This document shows positions 56,344 to 64,000 of a stretch of 64,000 bases of DNA, piece by piece. Position numbers and translations under genes: made by a program. Within the stretch, counting starts at the first letter, position 1. Each line of letters opens with the position of its first letter. A model generated the notes under the pieces. The model saw nothing but the letters and a program-made list of their open reading frames with translations. It ran no database searches and had not been told where the DNA came from. Source of the DNA: Simplicillium sp. C3G150-2 (Eukaryota; Ascomycota; Sordariomycetes; Hypocreales; Cordycipitaceae); NCBI GenBank assembly GCA_022702485.1, contig JAJIYY010000007.1:744001-808000 (forward strand), written 5' to 3'.

Positions 56344-58338
56344 TTAACAGCCCGCTGGCACCGTAAAGTCGTTGGCGTAATTGACTGCACGTAGTCCAAG
56401 CCCGCGGCTAGCAAAAACACTCCAAAGGATACAAAAATGAGCACCATTGTACCTGTTGGAATCCGCCAGTATGAAAGCGTCGCGAGCGTTGATAAAGGTG
56501 GGGTTGCAAGGCTGGATCGAAAGGCTGTCAATAAACAGATGCATAAACACAACATTGCCCTTCGTTCCAGTTGGGTCAGTAGCCGCAGCGTAGCTCCAGC
56601 CAAGATTGTCAGAAAGGGCGGCCAAGATGTTGTGTAATATGTTCGCCCATACCTCTCCGATGGCATGCGTGCTACTCAGATTCGGAATGTCCTCATATGT
56701 AAGAGGGTTGACACTGAGGCTTCTAGAGTAGGGATATTCTCGGACGCCGGCTGGAGTACCCGATACATAGCTCCCAAGAGTAAAATCTTCGACTGCTGCA
56801 CCCTGCTCCAACCACTCCGCTATCGCATCCGCCCAGCCCTGGAGCAACGATTGGGATTCGTAGGTTCGGAGGCAATTTGCGGTACCTCCACCGGTAAGGC
56901 GGTTGACCATGCCCTCGGCGAACAAGTGGGAGACCAAGTCATTCTGCAGGGCAGAGTCTCGAAATGGGGTGGTAAGGTTAAAAAGGAAAAGCTGCATCTG
57001 GGCGCTCTGTCCATCCGGGGGCGTGAACATGTGCCCGTTGTTATAGTCGGAAGCATCTTGTATACTGACCATCATGCGGTCATTGCCCTCCCCCCCCTTG
57101 CCAAAATTGTCACTCTGGAAGTTAAACGCGTCTTCTGTGAATCCATACACGTAGAATATATCATGAAGAGAGTTGACAACGTAAAATGCATTGACGATGG
57201 CAGCACCGACGTTTTCAGCCGTAGTTGGGTTTACTGACCCATTCTGATCATAAGCAAAGACCCCCGGACTAGTTTCCCGAGCAGTACCAGTCGATGGGCT
57301 GTCCTTGTATACAATGGCGTTGTTGCCAGCAGTGGTATCAGCGTAGGCCCAGCCGACGGGGCTTGCTGATGTTGCATACTCCGGGTCCACGATGAAATCG
57401 AAGCCTTTCGTGGGGTCTGACTTGTGAACAGGTATAGCCTTGTATGTCAAGCGCTTCCGTAGAGCGTTGCCGATGGAACTTTGGTAAGGGCCGAGCTCGT
57501 CAGGTCCATCTTTGTCCACCTCATCACGTCGGCCATAATGTACGGAGCGAAGCATCCGATCATCAATAGACTCGACGGCCCCCGTTGCCATGTTTATTCT
57601 GGCATTCCACCAGTGATCAGCTTGTCTGAGTTGAAAGTCCCATACATGAACCAAGGAGTCATCGGACCTTCGCATCATGGATTCTTGTGCCGTAGCCGTG
57701 CCGTCAACAGCGATCTCGGCAGGAATACCGGTGATGATCAGCCTTGGGGCCGCATTCTCTTCAGAGTCTGGCTTGGAGATGTGAACCGTATCGAGGGCCT
57801 CATCGCCTATCTCTGAGCCGATTCGTTTGCTTAGCATCTTTAATGCTGTTTTCAATGAGGTGTATTGGTCGGAGCGAGCTGTCAGACGACCATGACCTGA
57901 GCGTATTGCCCTGCGCACTCGGTGGGCTGGCGCAAAGGTCTGTGAAGATGACGTGACCCTTTTATCCTTGTCGATGTTTATATTGGCAACAGCGTCGAGC
58001 ACATTAATCCCGCGAACTGTCTGTCGGGCATAGACGTGAATGATTCCAGTGTCCTCGTTGATACGGGAAGATGTAATCTGGATGTGCTCCGCTGGGATAT
58101 TATGTCTCTCCTGCAAATAGGCTGAGGCAATGCGAATGCCGTGTTCAGTACCCATGTTGTCAACGTGTTCGCCAGCAGACTGCGAGAAATCCAGAGGCAC
58201 ATCGTAGATGTGGAATTGGGAGGCAAATGGTGGCTCACGACCAAGCATTGGCTGGTGGGATGGTACAATGCTTTCATGACTTGCTGCAACGCATAGGGTC
58301 GCCATAGAGGCTGCCATAAGCTTTGGTGCGAAACGCAT
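56344..58338 (-). CDS. Fungalysin-family (M36) protein lacking the zinc site
   Basis: An intronless 664-residue frame with a signal peptide (about 1-20), a fungalysin propeptide domain (about 45-250) and the M36 catalytic domain. Fold landmarks are PVGWAYADTTAGNNAIVYKD, NAFYVVNSLHDIFYVYGFTE, NFQSDNFGKGGEGND and NRLTGGGTANC. The zinc-binding HEXXH is not there: the site reads HLFAE (471-475), so the catalytic Glu and the second His are replaced. The third ligand, normally the Glu of GEGWSD, is Gln500 in LLQGWADAI. The gene has no stop or frameshift, so the protein is probably made but cannot be a normal metalloprotease. It may be a pseudoenzyme acting as decoy, chaperone-like partner or inhibitor, or an early-stage pseudogene. 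Confidence 0.85.
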   Translation of the reverse strand: MRFAPKLMAASMATLCVAASHESIVPSHQPMLGREPPFASQFHIYDVPLDFSQSAGEHVDNMGTEHGIRIASAYLQERHNIPAEHIQITSSRINEDTGIIHVYARQTVRGINVLDAVANINIDKDKRVTSSSQTFAPAHRVRRAIRSGHGRLTARSDQYTSLKTALKMLSKRIGSEIGDEALDTVHISKPDSEENAAPRLIITGIPAEIAVDGTATAQESMMRRSDDSLVHVWDFQLRQADHWWNARINMATGAVESIDDRMLRSVHYGRRDEVDKDGPDELGPYQSSIGNALRKRLTYKAIPVHKSDPTKGFDFIVDPEYATSASPVGWAYADTTAGNNAIVYKDSPSTGTARETSPGVFAYDQNGSVNPTTAENVGAAIVNAFYVVNSLHDIFYVYGFTEDAFNFQSDNFGKGGEGNDRMMVSIQDASDYNNGHMFTPPDGQSAQMQLFLFNLTTPFRDSALQNDLVSHLFAEGMVNRLTGGGTANCLRTYESQSLLQGWADAIAEWLEQGAAVEDFTLGSYVSGTPAGVREYPYSRSLSVNPLTYEDIPNLSSTHAIGEVWANILHNILAALSDNLGWSYAAATDPTGTKGNVVFMHLFIDSLSIQPCNPTFINARDAFILADSNRYNGAHFCILWSVFASRGLGLRAVNYANDFTVPAGC

Positions 58339-59325
58339 GTCGGGCAGTGTAATCAGTCTTCTTTCGCAAAATTTTGTCAGGTATGTGTATTCTTGCGGAG
58401 GTGTTCTCTAGTCGACCGTTTTATAGTAAATTTTGCTCGAGGCAAGCTCCCCGACAAAGATCCGCGGTGTTGCTTTTTGGACAGCGCATGTCTCAGACTT
58501 GTGCATGGTTTAATGGAACCATCTTATGGGATTGCCAATTTATTTCTGCGAGACATGCTATGCTACTACACTGGGGCAAACGACGGAGATGGCAACTTTT
58601 TGCTGTCTGCTATATCTAGTTTGCCCTACACTGGTTCCAATGACCGTCTTTGGGCATATCGAATTCGGCATTGCTTGCCCATTTCAGGAGCGCCACGAGA
58701 CCCTTTTAATACGTCCGAGATGTATCTAAGACAACCGCTAACTTAAGACAGTATAATGGCAAGACCCCTGTCGCTGTCCTTTTCCAAGTTGGCATTTCTG
58801 TAAATTGGGTTGTGCCTCTGATCATGGGCCACGACTAGTCAAACGCACAGACAGCCTGGCCAGCACTGTCTTAGTTGCCAGATACTTACTCGTACTGTAA
58901 TTTTTATAGCTTCTGTCTCGGCAGTTGTCCTTTTGCACTAATGCAAGTACGGTGATTGTGTGCGATTCCAGATAGCATTCTAAATTCGCTGTTGGGAACA
59001 TCATTTTTTTCAGCCGCAGGTAATGCCCTGTGCAGCGCCACAGCTTCTTTCTTTTTGCAAGAAATCACCTGCTCCAAATATGCTGCGTTCTTCTGTATGT
59101 ACAGGTAATATATAGAATGGGATAAAAGCGGTTGGCAGTCAAGAACTGTATTGAAAGTCGAATAGGTGGCAGTAGGGGAACACAAATGCGAAGAGGAACG
59201 AAAGGCTCTAAGAGGACGCACCGTGCCAAACCACACCATATGCCGCCCGAATGTTTTCGTGACTTTTGCCGTGATACAATATCTGTTACGCGAGAATAAT
59301 TACTGGCGCCACCGGCGGCTACAAA

Positions 59326-59349
59326 TTATATACTGATTTATATACTGAT
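59326..59349. repeat. Tandem 12-bp duplication
   Basis: The unit TTATATACTGAT occurs twice without a gap. It lies about 90 bp before the ATG of a short open frame at 59437. Confidence 0.7.
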
Positions 59350-59980
59350 TTTGAGTTTATTCTCCTTGGACTGCTGCCAGTCCCAGAATCCCACTTCTCA
59401 GATCGTTCTCCTCGCTTAACTGCTCCAGCCTGCAACATGTCCGCTGCTACGGTGATTCCCCACCAGGCCTTGCTCTCATATCTCGAAATCCCCTCTCATC
59501 GCACAGCAAATAAAATGGCGCGTTCACCAGCGAGTCGAGATTTAAGGTGAGCCATCCAATAGGCTCGTGGAACCTGAGTGGGTGGTGGTAACTGCGTAGC
59601 GCGACACCTCAGCCAGCCACAGTGTCGTCCAATTTGCAGATATCTGAGACATTATGAGTGAAGCACGGAAAAGTACAGTACTAGTTCAGGGCCATTTACA
59701 AAGCTAATAAAAACAACAGCTTCTCAATTGTCTACTTTTTGCTATGCCACCAGGCATCATCTCTAGATGATGACGTCTCTTCCTCGGATGAACATGTGGC
59801 TGTGGCGGATCGGCAGGCGCCGAGGATCGTGCCAACACAGACGGCTGTGCTCAACCATCAAACAACAATATCAAGGCTTACACCAGTACAGCTTGGATTG
59901 CAACTCGCAGTTGACCCCAGAAATGCCCTCAACTCCATGATACTAATCATGTCGTCCGTTTCATACACCATATGGTGCTC

Positions 59981-60000
59981 TTTTTTTTTTTTTTTTTTTT
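59981..60000. repeat. 20-T homopolymer tract
   Basis: An uninterrupted run of 20 T, the longest in the window, in non-coding sequence. Its exact length is likely uncertain in the assembly. Confidence 0.75.
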
Positions 60001-60939
60001 GTTCTAGTTTTGGATCTTCAATTCGCCACCATATCGGCAGCCAATGGTTTCCCCAAACCCCAGAACATGCGCATTTGCGGATTTTGACCAAAATCAGTGG
60101 ATGGATGGGAAGCGTGATGCCTCCGCGAGCTTTCCTCCTCCCAGCCACCAATCGATAATCAAGCCACTAATCCTCAGTATGTCGATTGCACGAATGAAGT
60201 CTGACCTTGACAATGTGCTGCCAGAGGAGCATATGCGATTCTCGTGATGGGAAACGCACCTACACATAGCTTAGCTAAAAGCAAATATATAACTGCTTCC
60301 ATGCTCTAACTTGGTTCCTCAGGGCTATTTTTGCGCAGCCCGCGGCCGGGTTGCCGCTCCTGCTAACAGGTAAACATCTGCTACGCTACTGTCCATTGCG
60401 GCCACCTGATTCTGGCGTTGGCAAAACATAAATTCGGAACGTATTTTTTTTGTCATTGCCAAAGTACACTGTGTCAATGAAAATGATATTCATACTGTGT
60501 GGGGTCTACTTTTTTGAACGCAATAGTATCAGTACAGTAGATAGGCCACTAATGATGTTCGAAAACAGTACCTACCCCCAGTGCTCTGCGCGACATTCTG
60601 CACGCCTTCCTTCTCTTCCCGTCCTCGCCGAAGCGAACCGCCAATTGACCTTGACACTCTCCCGGCTGCACCCCTGCACCACCCACCTGCCGCCCAGCTA
60701 CCGCCTGCCCCAAACGGCTGCAAAGTAAACAACTGACACCCATTCTGCCATTCTGCCCCGGCGGCTTCAACCGCGACGAGCCATCGCCAATGGACAGCCA
60801 ATTAACGACACGCCAATCATGATATCGTCACAACCGTATGCTTGAAAAATACATTGGTGCTTTTTTTTGCATGGCGTCTTTTTGACTAGCACTTGCTTGA
60901 ATTCTTTTTGGTCTTTTTTATTTATTTATTTTTATTTTC

Positions 60940-63057
60940 ATGTCGCAAATACTCCCTCCTCCTCTTCCTTCACCAGCACATAAAGTCGTCGCCAACAAAC
61001 ACTGCCAGAGCGTTCACACCGACGATGATGCCCAGCCATGGACGGCGGCTAGATGCAACCGTCTGCTGAGGCAGCTTCAATCGCGTCTCGCCGTGCTTCG
61101 AAAACTCACCTCCAAGGAACAATCACAGCCGCCATCGCGTCCCAAACGCCAACATGCTGATGCGCCAGCAGATGCGCAGCGCAAACGAGTTCGCGTCACT
61201 TATTCCCAGAGGAAATCCAAGTTTGCTGCAAACGGGAAAATAGAAACGCCACCTCGATACACTCGCACTCTCAAGACCTTCAAGCCCATATTAGCTTCGT
61301 CACCCTGCGGCATGCTCAATCTTGCCAGTCCGCAATGTCCTCCACCAACGAAACATTTGATAGAGAAGCCTCTCTCTAAGCGCGCCATTGGCTCTCTTTC
61401 AACATCGCCTGAATTATCAAAACAACTGCAGTACCTCAAATGGAGTTTAGAGCCAGAGCATTATCGAGCGTATGAAGGCATTTTTGAGTTAGTTAATGGG
61501 CTGCTACGTACCGCACAGCCAAAGAAGAGAGACGTGCACAAAAAGTCACTGCTCGGAATGTGTTTACGCAAAGTACCGGACTGCATGGCAGAGATCGAAG
61601 CATGGGATCGCGAAGCACTTTGGTTGAAAGGTTTAGAATCCACTTGGAATCCAGCAACAGCATCGCAAGAGATGTACGATCAGCTAGAGGCTTTCGGAGG
61701 TACCTCATCGGAATGGAGACCGTTAAAGGTTGCGATTTGCTCTCACATTGTGTGGATATTGTCAGAAGAGGTACGACAGGGGATATTCGAATCAGAGTTC
61801 GTTCAAGTGTTGGTGGATCTATATCTGTATCATAACCGAAGCGACGACGCGGCAAGAATAGCTGCCTCAGCGGCAGATCCCTCGATGACGACTGACACCA
61901 ACACACCAGTTCACATAGAACACTTGGAGCCATTGCTTCGCATTCTGAAACTGCCCAACAGCCGACAAATAGCGCAGCCTGTCCTGCAACGCAGTGTCTC
62001 ACTTATACAACAAGATGGCTTCCCAACAGCGCATTTATCTACGCCAGAATTCGCACTGCTCTGGAAGCTCGCTATAAAAAGCCTGTTAGAGCCGTCATAT
62101 TGCGGTTCTTCAATGGAATTTATACGAACTGCCATGGCAAAGCTGCTTGACCCAGAATACACCGATGACACTATGGAACTGACGTTCATCGATGTTGTTG
62201 CAGGTCTGGTGAGCGTTGCAATGAAATCTTCGCATGGCAGCCAGCGACGCGCACTGCAAATTTTTGATACCTGCACCTATGAAGCAGAAGAGCTATGTTC
62301 GATCAACACAAATGACATTACTTTTATCTTGGCTCTGGCTCGCATCATTTCGCTGGAAGACGATGGCAGCGACTCCTTTTTTCAAGCAGAACTTGATTTT
62401 GCAAACATTGTCGAACCCCACCGAGATGAGAGCCAGCGTCGTATGGCTGTCTTATTGCTGAGCTCCATCAGCCGCTACCGCAGCCGCAGTGAGACCACAG
62501 CAGGCCATCAGCGCATGGAGCACATATGCTCCAAACTTGCACAATTGGCATTGCCAGCTTGGTTTATGAAGGGACTTCACAAAGATGCGGCATTTCGATT
62601 GGCCAAGCAGACGAAAGATTTGCGTGATCGCGACTATGCCGAGAGTTTGGCTGTTGCGGGTGCTGATCACCCTTCTGAGGCAGACGACCCAGACTGGCGA
62701 TGGGAGAATTTGCTCGGCGAATGGGTGCAAAAGACTCCGGCGAGGCCGGGTGCTAAGACGGCCAAAGAGCTTGCGCCAGCGGCACAGCTAAAGACGCGAC
62801 CAAGACTATCTCTGCCAGCAGAGCTGGAGGATAACCGGCCAAAGGAAGGCCAGGGATGGCTACAGCTTCCAGCACGACGCCCACCAAGACACAGCTTACC
62901 GTTATTTGACAGACCGCCCTCAACGCCGGAAATGGGCTCGTTTAGACCTCTGGGCTTTCGAGCTAGGAAAGATGGCGAAGAGAAAAGGAGTCGGAAGACG
63001 TTGATGCTCTTGACTGATCTTGCGGGATCGGATGACGACCTGGACGATATCTGGTAA
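60940..63057 (+). CDS. Conserved-looking 705-residue protein of unknown function
   Basis: A long intronless frame with normal codon use. The N-terminal 110 residues are basic and Ser/Pro-rich, with RPKRQHADAPADAQRKRVRVTYSQRKSK resembling a bipartite nuclear signal. The central part (about 160-560) is mostly helical, with repeated hydrophobic helices (LKVAICSHIVWILSEEV, FVQVLVDLYLYHNRSDD, FALLWKLAIKSLLEP), like an all-helical repeat scaffold. The C-terminus is Pro-rich and ends with an acidic tail (LTDLAGSDDDLDDIW). No catalytic motif is visible. I do not recognise the family; a nuclear scaffold or chromatin-related role is a guess from composition only. A T/A-rich promoter precedes the ATG. 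Confidence 0.7.
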   Translation: MSQILPPPLPSPAHKVVANKHCQSVHTDDDAQPWTAARCNRLLRQLQSRLAVLRKLTSKEQSQPPSRPKRQHADAPADAQRKRVRVTYSQRKSKFAANGKIETPPRYTRTLKTFKPILASSPCGMLNLASPQCPPPTKHLIEKPLSKRAIGSLSTSPELSKQLQYLKWSLEPEHYRAYEGIFELVNGLLRTAQPKKRDVHKKSLLGMCLRKVPDCMAEIEAWDREALWLKGLESTWNPATASQEMYDQLEAFGGTSSEWRPLKVAICSHIVWILSEEVRQGIFESEFVQVLVDLYLYHNRSDDAARIAASAADPSMTTDTNTPVHIEHLEPLLRILKLPNSRQIAQPVLQRSVSLIQQDGFPTAHLSTPEFALLWKLAIKSLLEPSYCGSSMEFIRTAMAKLLDPEYTDDTMELTFIDVVAGLVSVAMKSSHGSQRRALQIFDTCTYEAEELCSINTNDITFILALARIISLEDDGSDSFFQAELDFANIVEPHRDESQRRMAVLLLSSISRYRSRSETTAGHQRMEHICSKLAQLALPAWFMKGLHKDAAFRLAKQTKDLRDRDYAESLAVAGADHPSEADDPDWRWENLLGEWVQKTPARPGAKTAKELAPAAQLKTRPRLSLPAELEDNRPKEGQGWLQLPARRPPRHSLPLFDRPPSTPEMGSFRPLGFRARKDGEEKRSRKTLMLLTDLAGSDDDLDDIW

Positions 63058-63146
63058 TCAACATGCATAGTATATATCTGTAAATTAGCATCCCATAGGA
63101 ACATATGATGAATGACATTATGAATATTAAGAATTCGACCGAAGGA

Positions 63147-63986
63147 CTAAGAAACCCAAATCAAAACATTGAAGCCAAGACCTGTCCTCCTCGTGGCCAT
63201 ATTCGTAGCACAAGTAAAACACCCAACACCATTCTTCCTAAGGACAGCATGTCTTCCAGTCTCAGCACACCATGCCTTCGCCACGGCCTCTTCACCCTGC
63301 TGAGTGGCATCAATAATCATCAAGGTATCCTTTGTGGGTAGCAAAGTAGAATTCTTAAGATTCTTGACCAGCACAACGTTGGAGAGGATCTTGCTGACCT
63401 TTCTCTCGTGAATAGGATGAGTAGTGCCCTGACATCTGGGTGCGTGAACAAACACAGGGTTATGGTACAACGTAAAGGTGACTTTTTGCCCGTGAGAGGT
63501 AAACTTCAGATGTGCTTGATGCTTGGTGGCATCCCCCGGTGCTTTGTTCAGAACAACACCATCAAGTTGCGCTGCTTTTCGTACTGAGGCTTTATCTGCG
63601 TCAGCTCGTCGGGGCAGTCCAGTCGGCGGTCGCCATTTGTTTATATCGACGATGTCAGCTGCTGTTCGCAGAGGCTCCATTTGTAACTCTGTTTCTGAGA
63701 ACCCGAAGAGTTCCAGATTCGATTCTGAGAGGTCGTCTACCACGGGAGTGACGAAGTCAACCTCTTTGTGGTTGACGTGGATCCAACTCGTGGAAACACC
63801 CGATGGTGCTTTGACGGGACCGACCCAGCCGCAGGTGGTTCTGACACCAAGTTCTCCAGCGAGGATGCGGCCCATGGCAGTGCGTTTGGGCCAGTAGCTT
63901 TTATCACCGACGACGAGAGCATTTTGGTAGAAAGGCGCGATGCCGAGGTGTTTGGTGGATGGACACGCAAGGACGAGACATGTCAT
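63147..63986 (-). CDS. Hypothetical protein, possibly 5'-partial
   Basis: A 279-residue frame running from an ATG at 63986, 14 bp from the window edge, to a stop at 63147. The frame stays open upstream, so the true start may lie outside. No signal peptide or membrane helix is evident. The end contains DTLMIIDATQQGEEAVAKAWCAETGRHAVLRKNGVGCF, a strand-helix pattern with a central Asp that looks like part of an alpha/beta fold. A Cys/Gly-rich start (TTCGWVGPVKAPSG) precedes it. Family not recognised. It is convergent with the 705-residue gene, leaving 89 bp between the stop codons. Confidence 0.55.
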   Translation of the reverse strand: MTCLVLACPSTKHLGIAPFYQNALVVGDKSYWPKRTAMGRILAGELGVRTTCGWVGPVKAPSGVSTSWIHVNHKEVDFVTPVVDDLSESNLELFGFSETELQMEPLRTAADIVDINKWRPPTGLPRRADADKASVRKAAQLDGVVLNKAPGDATKHQAHLKFTSHGQKVTFTLYHNPVFVHAPRCQGTTHPIHERKVSKILSNVVLVKNLKNSTLLPTKDTLMIIDATQQGEEAVAKAWCAETGRHAVLRKNGVGCFTCATNMATRRTGLGFNVLIWVS

Positions 63987-64000
63987 TATATGGTGGCGGA

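Larger units (their letters stand above)
58339..60939. other. 2.6-kb gene-poor region
   Basis: No gene supported; the 5' flank of the fungalysin-like gene is at the left, the pyrimidine-rich promoter of the 705-residue protein gene at the right. It contains a 12-bp tandem duplication at 59326, a 20-T tract at 59981 and a short 37-codon frame at 59437 after a TATA-like stretch. No transposon ends or RNA gene recognised. Confidence 0.5.

Noticed and set aside
1..64000. CRISPR arrays, bacterial promoters, operons, rRNA
   Set aside because: None seen; intron-rich genes and families show eukaryotic nuclear DNA.

Overview
The window is nuclear DNA from a filamentous ascomycete, most likely a Sordariomycete close to the Hypocreales. 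That placement is inferred from gene content only. Almost every gene is cut by 46-104 bp GT-AG introns, genes lie on both strands without operons, and the orthologues are typical of such fungi (SGF73, PHO85, QNS1, DML1, PAP1, a FHA-forkhead factor, CLU1, Zn2Cys6 regulators, MFS drug exporters, cutinase, fungalysin). I rebuilt exon structures by hand from splice consensus plus family motifs; most joined models close in frame.

Layout. 0-9 kb is a loose set of secreted and metabolic genes: a small secreted protein cut by the left edge, a small membrane protein, a wrecked ACC-synthase-like aminotransferase, a cutinase-like esterase, an SDR reductase with a one-base frameshift and a GDSL/SGNH esterase. 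9.4-16.8 kb is housekeeping: SGF73 (SAGA), a peroxisomal/mitochondrial carrier, a NOSIP-like RING/U-box protein, a small conserved-looking ORF, tafazzin and the PHO85 kinase. 17.4-34.2 kb is an accessory island: two Zn2Cys6 regulators, a 14-TM-type MFS exporter, a seven-exon molybdopterin-binding-domain protein, a fused Gfo/Idh/MocA-aldo/keto reductase, a protein of the fungal-luciferase (Luz/DUF5519) family, a decayed transporter-like remnant, a MOSC-domain protein, a type-B carboxylesterase and a GFA-family protein. 35-40 kb has a septin-like GTPase with a C-terminal membrane anchor, a peroxiredoxin-like protein and a short NLR/STAND protein. 40.5-55.1 kb is again housekeeping: QNS1, DML1, PAP1, forkhead and CLU1. 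55-64 kb is gene-poor and holds a fungalysin whose zinc site is destroyed and two conserved-looking proteins of unknown function.

How the genes may work together. The most interesting block is 17.4-31 kb. It has the layout of a small regulated metabolic cluster (regulator, exporter and several redox enzymes, with divergent promoters) but no polyketide, peptide or terpene synthase in view. The two-domain oxidoreductase and the luciferase-family membrane protein are convergent neighbours with about 150 bp between their stop codons. Two molybdenum-cofactor-type proteins flank this part. A common pathway is inference; the protein families are read directly from motifs.
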